DNA of 64,000 nt from positions 953,501-1,017,500 of the forward strand of contig JACVTC010000036.1 in assembly GCA_016946835.1 (NCBI GenBank). The letters run 5' to 3'. The notes under the pieces are model-generated. The model saw only the letters and a program-made list of their open reading frames with translations. It searched no databases and was not told where the DNA came from. The stretch's first letter is position 1; each line of letters begins with the position of its first letter. The position numbers were made by a program, and so were the translations under genes. Shown here piece after piece: positions 13,371 to 24,497 of this stretch. The DNA is from Neocallimastix lanati (nom. inval.). Its lineage: Eukaryota > Neocallimastigomycota > Neocallimastigomycetes > Neocallimastigales > Neocallimastigaceae.

Positions 13371-13982
13371 AAATCACTATAATAATAACTATTATATATA
13401 TATAATTGTTATTATTATTTATTATTTATATGTTAATTGCACCATATTGAAAATTATTAAATAAAGAACAAATATGAAATTATTGCAATGGCATATATAA
13501 AATTGGAAAACTTGTAAAATATCAATTGTTAAAATATTAAAGTACTTTATTAAAAAAAATAATTTGTTTTATAGGAAATTACTATAATTTAGAGAATTAG
13601 TTATAAATGAGAATATAATGTAATTATTTAGAAAAATGTTACTAATTAGCCATAAAAATTAGCTAACAATAATTATAATTAAAGGTTACCAATAGACTTG
13701 TAAAATTAGAAATATAAATTTAATATGATTTATTAGAATTTTAGTATAGGTTTTTTACTAATTAACCTTTTAAAGATTAGAATTGTGAAAAAATAATTAT
13801 TAAACTCTGATATTTAAAAATAAATATATTTTATTTAATCAGTTTTGATTATTTTCTTATATTTTCTTTTGTTAATTACTTTTATCTAATCTATTGTATT
13901 AAATAAAATAAAATAAAAAAAAAAAAAAAAGAAAATAATTAAAGTGGGAAACATCAATATATTTCCTTCTTATTAAGATTTT

Positions 13983-14013
<31 letters not shown>

Positions 14014-14301
14014 CAAATAAATAATAACAAATAAAATTAAAAAATTTGAGAAAATCATAATAAATTATTAATTAATTTTTTATTTTTTTTTATTAATTCT
14101 TTAAATTATTTTTAATATATTTAATATACTCTATTTCGATTGAAAGATTCTTTTTTTAGATATTCTAATTATTTAAACTACATTTGTAAAATATATTAAA
14201 TTTCTTTATCATTTAAGATTATGATTAGATGGAGTGACCAATTCCAATACAAACTTTTGATTGATTTTCTACCATATATTCATATATATATGTGAACTGT
14301 G

Positions 14302-14336
<35 letters not shown>

Positions 14337-14940
14337 ATTATCACTAAATAAATATTATTAATATTAATTTTAGAAAGTACAAATGAATAATACAATAAAA
14401 TACCAAAACGATATAGTTAATTTTTTTTTTTTTTTTTTTTTTATTTAACAATATAAATTAATTTTATATGAAAAAGAAAAACAAAACAAGAGAATCTTTT
14501 ATTTTTTTTCTTATTTTTGCATTTAACTATATAAATCAATTTAATATTAATTTAATATTTATATTTATATTTGTATTCATAAATAAATGAAAAAAAAAAA
14601 AGAAAAGAGGACTCAATATTAAATAGGCTTTTTTTCAACTTTAAAAACTTTAAATATTTAAATATATATATATATATATAATTTTTTAAATGATTGCTGC
14701 TTGAATAAGAACAAAAAATGTTAATTATTATAAAAAGAAAAAAAAAAAAGTAGTGACATTTTCAATAATAAATAAATTATAAAATATTGTAAATTTTTTC
14801 CAAAGAAAAAAGTTTATACAATAATTATTTAAATTATTTAAAAAATAAATATTTAAAAAAAAAGTTTTATAAATAGCTTTCTTATAATAAGTATTATTAT
14901 TATTATTAAAATAGTATAAATTTAGTTTGTTATTTAAATA

Positions 14941-14975
<35 letters not shown>

Positions 14976-16573
14976 ATTTGAATAATCCACTATAAATTAT
15001 TATGTATTTTTGTATTTTTTTTTTTTTTTTTAATTAGGTTTCTATTTAGAAATAGATAAAAAACTATTGAAACTTTATTATTTATAAATATTCTATATAA
15101 AATTTTATATTTTTATTTGTGTACAATTTATCTCAAGTTATGTAACCATATAATCCACTTAAATTTCTTGATTTTCTTTTTATTTATTTCATTTATTTTA
15201 TTTATTTTATTCCTATATTTAATAAATTAATTTTTTATAAAAATTCGAAAATTCAATGATTTAATATAAATAATTCAATAAATTATAAAAAAAAAATTTT
15301 TAAAACAATATTTCATTATATTTAATATGACTAATTTTAAAATAAAGTTGAGTAAAAAAATAAAATAAAACAATGATAGAAAAAGAAATATATATATATA
15401 TTTATGTTTTATTCTATTCTATATTTTACTATGATTTTTATTATATATATTTTTTATTATATATAAATTTTTATTTTTTTTATACTTTTTATATACTTTT
15501 TTATATACTTTTTCAAATACAATAAATAAAAATAAGAACATTACTAATCAATGATTTAAAATTTTTTAAAAAATAAACAGTAATTAATATTTATTTATTT
15601 ATTTATTTTTTTTTTTTATTTATTTTGACATATATAAAACATATTAAACTGAATTCAATTACTATTAAATAAATAATATAATAAATAAATATTGAAAAAG
15701 TTTTAATTTATTTAAAGTTTTCTTTTTATATAAATATATTTTCCACATATAGTGCTATATTGTTAAATAAAATTTAATTATTTAATAATTTTAATTTTAA
15801 TTTTATTTTAATTTTTTTTTTTTTTTTTTTTATATTTTTATATTTATTTGAATATTGATATATATATATATATATATATTTTTTTTTTTACAAAAGTTTC
15901 AATAATTTTAAAAAATAATTAAATATTCATCATATAGAAAAGTGGGAATTTTTGTTATTAAATAGGAAATATTTCTGTTACTAATAAGGGAATAGCAAAA
16001 TAAATCATTTAAAAATAATATAAATAATTAAAAATTGTATATAAATAATTAAATTAAAAAATTAAAATTATTATACATATAAATATATTTATATATATGA
16101 AATATATTAAATATAATAAATAGAGGATAATATTATATATTAGTATGACTTTTAAACTTTGGATCCATTTAATTTAAATTTGTTTCAAAAAAAAAAAAAA
16201 AAAAATGTAATAATGAAATAAAAATAATAAAATAAAAAAATATATATATATATTTATAAATAAATAAGTAAATAAATAAGTAAATAAATAAGTAAATAAA
16301 TAAATAAAAAATAAAAATATATAAATACTTAAAATTACTTCAACTTTTTTTTTTTAAAAAAAAAAAAAAAAAATTAAAAATAAATAAAAATAAAAAAAAA
16401 AAAAAAAGTATAGACTAAATAAAAGAATATACTGAAATTAGAAATATTTATTTTTAAGGGGATTATTAGATTAAAAAAAAAAAGAAAAAAATTTATATAT
16501 ATATATATATATACATAATAAAATAGAATAGAAATTAAAGTTTTTTAAATTAAGTTTAAAAAAAAATTAAAAA

Positions 16574-18544
16574 ATGAAGTTTAACAAAATATTTTCAACT
16601 TTAGGTTTATTAACCGCATCTTTAGTAAGTGCCTCAAGAAGTGATTTTTATGGCAGTGAAGATAATCGTCCAAAATTATTCCAAATTTTAGATGACCATG
16701 TTGGTACTATTAAGGTTAACTTAGAAAGTGAAGTTTGGGAAAATATGAAAAAGAAATCTGTTTTAGAACCATGGAATGCTGGTGAAGTAGGTGAAAAGTA
16801 TGGTTCTGAAAATGCCACTTTAGAATTTTATGTTGATGGTACTGATTATAGAGTTGAATTAAAACCAGGTCAATTTTCTTTCAAGCTTGGTGGTAAAATT
16901 ACTCGTAACTTTGCTAAGCCAGGTTACAATATCAAAATTAATGATGGTAACATCTTTGATGTTAAATTACTTCGTTTACGTTCCGGTATTCGTGATGTTT
17001 CTTTTATGCGTGAAAAGATCTGCTCTGATATTGTTTACAAAATGGGATTATTATCTACTTCTACTAATTACGTTAATGTAGAAGTTAACGGTGAAAATCT
17101 TGGTATATTCATTCTTACCAATAAAATTAAGAAAGATTTTATTAAGAGACATTTTGGTGAAAAGAGTACTAATAATCTTTATGAATGTAAAAAGGATTTC
17201 TCTAGATTTGAAGATAATAGTATTGTTACCAATTGTGAAAATGCTAAGGAAGAACTTATTAATGATAAGGATGATCTTCAAAAATTCGTTGATGCCGTCA
17301 ACAATGCTAAGAGTGTTGATGACCTTAGACAATTTTTAGATGTTGATACCTTCATGAGAACTCTTGCCTTTGAATTTGTTACCTTATCTTGGGATCATTT
17401 CATGGGTCTTAGTCACAACTACTTCTGGTATAAGAGAACTGATGGTATTTGGACTATTATTCTTAATGACTTTGACGAAACTTTAGGTGCTGATGTCTGG
17501 CCAAGTATTTTCCAAGGTGATGGTGACTATGTTAAGAAGTACGTTGATAAGTCATACATTATTGATGATGTTACCATCATTAACTTCCCAAATTGTTCTG
17601 TTCATGATTGTGAAATGGGACACAAGATTGTCAAGTTAGTTATTCACGATAATGAAGAACAATGGCGTGAAGTTATCGGTGATGTTGTTAAGAATGTTTA
17701 CAACCCAACATTCATTAACAAGCGTATTGATGAAATTAAAGAATTAATTCAAGATGATCTTGCTGTTAGTCGTGCTATTGATGAAACTACCGGTGTTTCT
17801 TTAGGTTGTTTCAATTCTGCTGGATTCTATCCAAAATGGAACATGACTCAATTTGAAACTGGTGTTAACAATGTAGGTTGGCAAGCCAATACTGGTCAAT
17901 CTCGTTGTTACGGTTTAAAATATTTCATTGAAAAGCGTTTCGACTATCTCTGCCATACCTACGGTATTAATCCAGAAACTCTTGAATTAATTCAACCACG
18001 TCCAGCTGTTTCCTACTGGGGTATCATTAATAAGTATCCATTTGATTATGGAAACTTTAAATTATATGAAGATGAATTCGTTAAATTCACCTATCCAAAT
18101 CTTGATAAGGAAGATTTCATGCAAGAATCTTACAATGCTGATCCAATTAAGAATGCTAATCCACCATATGAAATGGCTCCATTCCTTTATGATGTTTACG
18201 AACAACCAGAACAACCAACCGCTACTACTGCTGTTGATACTCCAGTTGAAACTGATGCTCCAGCTGCAACTGATGCTCCAGAAAATTGCTGGTCTGAAGT
18301 TTTAGGTTATCCATGTTGTACCAGTTCCTGTCATGTCTACAGTACTGACAGTGATGGTCAATGGGGTTATGAAGACGACCATTGGTGTGGTATTGCTGAT
18401 TCCTGTGCTAAGGAAACATGCTGGTCAAAGAAATTTGGCTATGGCTGTTGTGAAGGATGCCGTGCCTATGAAGAAGATGCTGATGGTAAATGGGGTTATG
18501 AAAACAATGAATGGTGTGGTATTGTTGAACAAAATTGTCAATAA
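16574..18544 (+). CDS. Secreted CotH-like protein with two C-terminal fungal dockerins (paralog)
   Basis: 656 residues, no intron. The signal peptide is about residues 1-20 (FSTLGLLTASLVSA). The CotH-type domain closely parallels the 4457 gene: DNRPKLFQILDDHVGTIKVN near the N-terminus, SWDHFMGLSHNYFWYK, LNDFDETLGADVWP, and the shared block ETLELIQPRP before the linker. The linker is Pro/Thr/Ala/Asp-rich and shorter than in the paralog. Two dockerins follow at about 572-611 and 616-656, each with CWS..GY..C, GxWGYE and WCGI. Both copies are intact, and the differences are mostly substitutions, so both appear functional rather than one being a relic. The inferred role is attachment to the extracellular cellulosome; the biochemical activity of fungal dockerin-CotH proteins is unsettled. 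The orientation matches its paralog, consistent with an old duplication. Confidence 0.93.
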   Translation: MKFNKIFSTLGLLTASLVSASRSDFYGSEDNRPKLFQILDDHVGTIKVNLESEVWENMKKKSVLEPWNAGEVGEKYGSENATLEFYVDGTDYRVELKPGQFSFKLGGKITRNFAKPGYNIKINDGNIFDVKLLRLRSGIRDVSFMREKICSDIVYKMGLLSTSTNYVNVEVNGENLGIFILTNKIKKDFIKRHFGEKSTNNLYECKKDFSRFEDNSIVTNCENAKEELINDKDDLQKFVDAVNNAKSVDDLRQFLDVDTFMRTLAFEFVTLSWDHFMGLSHNYFWYKRTDGIWTIILNDFDETLGADVWPSIFQGDGDYVKKYVDKSYIIDDVTIINFPNCSVHDCEMGHKIVKLVIHDNEEQWREVIGDVVKNVYNPTFINKRIDEIKELIQDDLAVSRAIDETTGVSLGCFNSAGFYPKWNMTQFETGVNNVGWQANTGQSRCYGLKYFIEKRFDYLCHTYGINPETLELIQPRPAVSYWGIINKYPFDYGNFKLYEDEFVKFTYPNLDKEDFMQESYNADPIKNANPPYEMAPFLYDVYEQPEQPTATTAVDTPVETDAPAATDAPENCWSEVLGYPCCTSSCHVYSTDSDGQWGYEDDHWCGIADSCAKETCWSKKFGYGCCEGCRAYEEDADGKWGYENNEWCGIVEQNCQ

Positions 18545-19363
18545 ATTAATAAAAAAAAATTATTTATATATAATATATATGTACAATTTTCATAAAACGT
18601 ATATGAAATAATACAATAATATATATATATATAAAGAGAAAAAGAAGTTGAAAATGTTTATATCTTAAAACCAAATAAAGTAATAAAATAACTTGTAAAA
18701 TATAAAATAAAAGTAAAATATAAAATAAAATTAAAAAGTTCAGTATTTTTTAAAATTATAATAATACAACAATTGTTAATAATATATAAATAAATAATTA
18801 TAATTATAATTATAATTAAATTAGTATTTTTTACAATGTAAAAAAAAAAATACTAGCAAGATAATCTTTTTTTAATATAAAATTTTTATTTGAAAGTTTT
18901 AGAAAAATTTTCTTACAAATAAAACAAAAAAAAAATAATTTATTATTATAAATTATAATAATAAAAGATAAGAAAGAAAAAAAAAAAAAATAAGTTAAAA
19001 AAATAAAGTATAAAATAAGAAATAAAAATTATATCAAATTAAATTTAAATCTATTATAAATATTATTATTATTTTTTTTTTTTAAAAAAAAAAAAAAGAA
19101 AGTGGTGTGTGTGTGAGAGAGAGAGTTGTTAACATTTATAATTTTAATTTTTATTATTATTTATAAACTTATTTATTTATTTATATTCAAAGTTTATATA
19201 TTTAATTATTAATTTATTGATTATTCGTAATTATTATTATTATTATTATTATTACTTAATTATATAATTATTTTTATTTTTATTTATTTATTTATTTTTA
19301 TTTATTTTTATTAATGTTATTTATTTATTTATTAATAATATACTATACGATGAAACAATTATT

Positions 19364-19412
<49 letters not shown>

Positions 19413-20257
19413 AAAAGAAAAAGAAAAAAATATTATAATAAAAAAAAATCCATTATTTTTATATATATATATTTATATAATTCAATAGGAATAAAATAGA
19501 AAAAAAAAAAAAAAAAAAAAAACCATCAGATCAAAGGTACTTTTTTGTTACTTACTTCGCTTCATAGAAAGTACCTTTATTTAATATTTTACTGTTATTT
19601 CTTTCTTAATATCAAAGAGAATGAAATAAGGATCGATCATTTATTATTCTATATTCAAGGTATTTGAATTACGAAAGGATTTAAATTGCTGGAAAAAAAA
19701 AAAAAAACCAGTTTTACCCAATCCCCTAATAATCTTGATTTTTTAAGTTGTGACCCCCCCCTGTGACCCAGTAGTTTAATCAGAACTCTAAAAAAAAAAA
19801 AAAAAAGTCCTTAATCCATGTTAAAAATATTCGGCCCAACCTTTTTTTTTTTTTTTTTATTTTTTTTTTTTAAAAAAAAAAAGTTGATCATTGATTGGGA
19901 TCAAATAGAATAGAATCCTGATCAGATTTGATCAGATTTAGAACTTCAAAAAAAAAAAAAAAATAAAAATAAAAACAAAGATGAAAAGAGTAGAAGTTGA
20001 ATAAATGCTAAAAGTTTTAGAGAATCATTCTTATTTCTTAGAGAGACACCTACGCATGTCATCCCGTAACGATAGAGTCTTTTGTTTATTATATAAAAAA
20101 AAAAATAGTTTAACAAAAAAAAAAAAAAAAATTTTTTTTTTTTTTTTGTTAAACTATTTTTTTTTTTTTTTTTTTCAACCCTATTTGCTTTTATACTTTT
20201 ATAACGATTGGAACGTTTTTTTGTTTTATTAGACTAAGAGAATAACTTTATTTAATT

Positions 20258-20322
<65 letters not shown>

Positions 20323-20409
20323 TAATAATAAAATTACATGAATTAAATGAAAAAGAACAAATAAAATACATGAAATAAAATATTATATATTATAAAATTA
20401 TAAAATTAT
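18545..20409. other. A/T-rich intergenic region with inverted repeats
   Basis: No gene is supported. The stretch contains poly-A tracts, a short (GT)n(GA)n patch near 19107-19125, an 11-bp perfect inverted repeat AAAGGTACTTT/AAAGTACCTTT (19533-19543 and 19568-19578), and islands of higher G+C between 19520 and 20060 without a readable frame. These islands may be older element sequence upstream of the fragment at 20410. An (AAT)n run occupies about 20262-20330. Confidence 0.6.
20095..20175. repeat. Long near-perfect A/T palindrome
   Basis: An 11-A run, TAGTTTAAC, then 17 A, followed directly by 16 T, GTTAAACTA and a 19-T run: the two halves are inverted copies around position 20131/20132 (arms of about 36 bases). 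It could extrude as a cruciform. Confidence 0.9.
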
Positions 20410-21198
20410 AAAATTATAAAAGTGCGTTAGAAGCAATAGCCTCTAACTTTTCCCATTCTTCGATAATAACACCACGTCCATTATTGCGAGTAATAATTTC
20501 AGTATTAGTGTTATCAATCGAATCTGTATCTGTCATTTCACCGGGAGGTAAAAATTCCATGCCATATCATTTCGACGTCGACGCTCTTAGCAAATAGTAG
20601 ATTCAATGGAATACAATTTCATCATTAATCTAAAAGATTGACAAATTTAATGGTATTACATTTGTTAGGAACTCCGCAATCCCCCACAAAATACGGAACA
20701 GTTGACGAAGTTGTTACTTTGTTTAAAAAATATTGTCAACTAATTGTCTTTTGTTCCCCATCATTAACTTTAATTTTTGAATATATTGAACGCCCGCCAA
20801 GAAGAGTACTCAATATATAATAATAAATATTATTATCATCATAATCCTTTTCTGAATCTAAAGAAACATTCAAGGATTTTTTGTTCAATTATCATTGCAA
20901 ACTTCAAAAAGAGATCATCTAGAAAAGGTAAAGAATTTATTTCTGTAATTTTCCAATTCTTTACAGGCAAAGATCCAGTGAGGAAAAGCTAGATACACTA
21001 ACACCACAACAAGGACAACATTTTAGGGCAATCTTCTGAGATGATTTTTTCTTTTAATGGAAATACTAATGTCAAATTTAAAACCAACACCTAATTCGAG
21101 AAATCCAAAAGAATCCCAACTGATACTTAGGATATTGAAATGAAATGTTAAGTTTCTGATTTCTGATATAAATCCAAAATCATTCTCCTTGTAAATAA

Positions 21199-21205
<7 letters not shown>
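20410..21205 (+). mobile_element. Degenerate non-LTR (LINE) retrotransposon 5' fragment
   Basis: A coding-like island with broken frames. Plus-strand pieces include GKNSMPYHFDVDALSK (about 20550-20600), DEVVTLFKKYCQL, LIFEYIERPPRR (about 20770-20810), SKETFKDFLF and LTPQQGQHF (about 20995-21025). The order and spacing of these pieces match the minus-strand fragment at 7745-9500: PPRR and L(S/T)PQQGxH recur, with about 570-585 bases from the first shared word to PQQG in both. The fragment ends near a long T tract at 21204. The frames on the two strands are both partly open at 20420-20600, so orientation rests mainly on comparison with the other copy. The element type is inferred. Confidence 0.5.
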
Positions 21206-21229
<24 letters not shown>

Positions 21230-21265
21230 GCTTTTTGAGGGTTTGAAGACATCTTTTTCCCAATA

Positions 21266-21305
<40 letters not shown>

Positions 21306-21309
21306 TTCA

Positions 21310-22035
21310 CTTGTTTTCTTACCATTTAATTTCTTATCCAAAAGTCCTTGATTCTTTTGTCGATGAGTAATGTGACATAGTAGGAATATTATTAGTGAGA
21401 TGATTAATAATACATGATAAATTTTTTACCATTTTCTAAAGCAACGTAATTGAGATATAGCACAGGCAGCTGAAAGAGGAGGTATTCTCAATTCACGAGT
21501 AATATCATAGAGACTAATAGAAGAATTAAGAGATTTAAATCCATAACTCCAATAAAAGTCCTCTATTAATAATTTTTTTTGAGCTTTAAAACATCTGCTC
21601 TTATTTGAACCAAAGAGAGGAGCATAATATATATAACATGGCTAAGAATAAACGAAATTAAAACATATTTCTTCAATGGGAGAAGAGGAATAGATTTATT
21701 AATAAGAAATCGAAAGAACAAATTTAATTTGACATTTAAATTACTGTTTAATTGGAATTATATAGGTTTCAAATGGTAAAGATTCATCAAAAGGAATACC
21801 AAGATTAAGTATAGTTGTCAGTTTTAGGTAATTTGTTACTACCAATAAAGAAAGATGGATCTTCATAATTTATCGGTTTAAAAACAAAGATAATCGGTTT
21901 TTACAACAAGAGTAGCACACACTTATTAATTCCAAAAGTCATTTCATTTTTTAATAGCCTTGTTTAGATGAAGCAACTAAAAACAATTATCATCCGCAAA
22001 AAAGTCCACCATAACAATATTTGAGAATCTAAATA
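21310..22035 (-). pseudogene. Decayed LINE reverse-transcriptase fragment
   Basis: Read on the minus strand, the segment begins near 22030 with MVDFFADDN, an FADD form of the reverse-transcriptase YxDD catalytic box. Downstream are pieces in the order expected of a LINE palm and thumb: LGIPFDESLPFE, then LINKSIPLLPLKKYVLISF, FGSNKSRCFKAQKK, IPPLSAACAISQLRCFRKW and HYSSTKESRTF near 21350. Several stops and frameshifts separate them, and the finger region, endonuclease and 3' end are missing. It lies antisense to, and immediately beyond, the 5' fragment at 20410-21205. It is clearly an inactive copy; the identity as a non-LTR RT is well supported by the motif order. Confidence 0.72.
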
Positions 22036-22598
22036 TATACACCATACTTATCACAATTACCCATAATAAAATAATAAAAATAAAATTAAACAAACAAACA
22101 AAAAAAAAAAAAAAAAAAAAATTTTTTTTTATTTTTGTAGACTTTGTAGTATTAATAAAATGGTAGTATTAATAAAAATCTAATAATTTAATAAAATTTC
22201 ATTATTCTTTTTATATATATATATTTCTTTTTTTTTTTTTTTTTTTTATAACAAATATTATGAATTATTGATATGAAATTATATATATTTTTTATTTTTT
22301 ATTTTTTTTTTTTTTCTTCAATTTACATATTAAAAAAAATTTTTTTTTTGTCAGATAAACGTTTTAATATATATATATATATATATAATAATGTAATAGG
22401 TTTGATAATAAATTTTTTTTTAAACTATTTTTTTTTTTTTTTTTTTTTAAATATTTTAAATTAATATTAAAGATATAAAATAAAAAAAAAAAAAATAAAA
22501 ATAAAAATTAAATTAATAAATAAGTATTTAAAAAAAAAAAAAAAAAAAAAGAAAAAGAAAAAAAAAAAAAGATAAAAAAAAAATTTTTTATTTTTTAA

Positions 22599-22633
<35 letters not shown>

Positions 22634-22730
22634 CCCTATTTATTTTATTTATATAAATTAAAATGGATAAAGATGAATTTATTATTTTTTTTATTATTAT
22701 TCTTTATATTATATTATTATTATTATTGTT
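22036..22730. other. A/T-rich intergenic spacer
   Basis: Poly-A, poly-T and (AT)n tracts only, between the RT relic and the 3' end of the protease gene. No frame or structure worth naming was seen. Confidence 0.7.
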
Positions 22731-24497
22731 TTATTCTTCCTTTGGTGGATTAGTATAAATTAAACGATTAGCATTTTCAGTCCAAAATGGTAATCCCTTA
22801 ATAACATTTGGAGTACTCATATCAATAATAACTTGTTTAATTTCCTCTGGAGTCTTAGTTGCATGTTCTGGCATACTAAGTAATAAAGCAATTAAACCAG
22901 CAACATGTGGACTGGCCATGGAAGTACCAGAAATAGTATTGGTAGCAACTTTAGAACCAATCCAGGCAGAAGTAATATAATGACCTGGTGCGAAAACATC
23001 AACACAAGTACCATGGTTTGAGAACCAAGCCATACGGTCATCCATAGTAGTGGCACCAACGGTAATAGCATTTTTAGCAGCGGCTGGTGAATAATTACAG
23101 GCATCAAGACCATCATTACCAGCAGCAACGGCAAATTGAATACCAGCTTTAACAGCAGCATCAACGACACGATCTAAAGCACGACTACGACCACCACCTA
23201 AACTCATATTAGCAGCAGATCTTACAATAATTTTTTCATCATCTTCTCCAGCTCCTTCATTAATCTTTTTAGCTTCAGCTACACGTTCATTATGATGTTG
23301 TACAGCAAATTCAATACCCTTAATAACATCACTCATTGAACCTGAACCATTGGAACGTAAGACCTTAATAGCTACAATATTTGCTTTCTTGGCAACACCA
23401 TACTTCTTACCAGCAACAGTACCAGCAACATGAGTACCATGACCATTTCCATCAACATCTTCATCATCTTCTGGAATAGTAGCACCCTATTTTTTTTTTT
23501 TTTTTTAATTAAAATTTATTATTATAATTATTTATTAATAATATTTATTATTTATTATTATTTATTATTAATTTAGAATATTTTTATTCATTATTATTAT
23601 TTATTACATATATACATTTTTTTTTTATTAATTATATTTATTTATTTCTATGTTTTTTTTTTTTTTTTTTTTTTTTTTATTTTTTATTTTTTATTTTTAT
23701 TTTTATTTTTTATTTAATTTTATATTAATAACTTACCCAAACAGCTCTGTCTTCAAAATCAACATGATTAACATTAACACCAGTATCTATAATATAAACA
23801 GTAACATTTCTACCAGCAGCTTCATTGTAGGCATATTTCTTGTATTCTTCTTCAGTAGCTGGCTTAGAACGATGAGCAATACGTGAAAGACCCCATGGTG
23901 CATTAGTATCAACATCAAGAACATGAACTACTTGATCCTTTTCAACATAGGCAACCTTTTATTTTATTTCATTTTATTTTAGTTTAAAATAAGAAAAATA
24001 TATATATTTAATAAAAATTCAAACTATATATATATATATTGAAAAGTGATTCGAAAATAAAAAAAAATACACATATATATATTAAGTAATAATAATAATA
24101 TTTAATATTTAAAAATATTTTCTCTTACTTCTTCACTATTTCTAATCTTCTCAATAGTTTCAAGTGAAAATTTTCCAGAATAACCACGGAATTTAGATTC
24201 AATATCAAAGATATGATTAACTTTTTCTTCTGATTCAGAAGAGGAAGTTTGAATAAGATTAAGTAACCAAGTAGTGTGCTTTCCTGATTTCATAATATTT
24301 ACATCATCCTTAAAAACAACAATATAATTGCCTGGAACTTCTTCAGCATCAACAGAAGAATAAAGTGGTGCTACTTTATTCTTAGAATATGTAAGAATTT
24401 CATCTTTTTGTTCAACTTGAACATTTAAATTACCTTTTATCATACCAAAAACTGGTAAGATAACACTAGTTAAACTTATTAAGTTGAAAAATTTCAT
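22731..24497 (-). CDS. Secreted subtilisin-family (S8, proteinase K-like) serine protease, three exons
   Basis: Exons, minus strand: 24497-24129, 23955-23737, 23486-22731. Introns of 173 and 250 bases start GTAAGA and GTAAGT, are phase 0, and end AAAAG and ATAG. The joined frame gives 447 residues. A signal peptide (SLTSVILPVFG) is followed by an inhibitor I9-type propeptide (NYIVVFKDDV, about residues 57-66), then the catalytic domain. Catalytic Asp is about residue 180 in YIIDTGVN, His about 212 in GNGHGTHVAGT, the oxyanion Asn about 320 in VAAGND, and Ser about 385 in SGTSMASPHVAG. The length fits the fungal proteinase K/cerevisin group. It is predicted to be secreted, or vacuolar, and self-processed. 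No dockerin is present, so it is probably not cellulosomal. All catalytic residues are intact. Confidence 0.93.

Larger units (their letters stand above)
9501..16573. other. 7 kb A/T-rich intergenic desert
   Basis: No gene is supported. The stretch holds poly-A/T tracts, (AT)n, AAAT tetramers (for example about 14304-14339), a heptamer array at about 10575-10735, a perfect hairpin at 10009-10050 and one G+C-richer island at 13130-13370 whose frames are closed on both strands. The last 300 bases before the second CotH gene are A-rich leader sequence. Confidence 0.7.
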
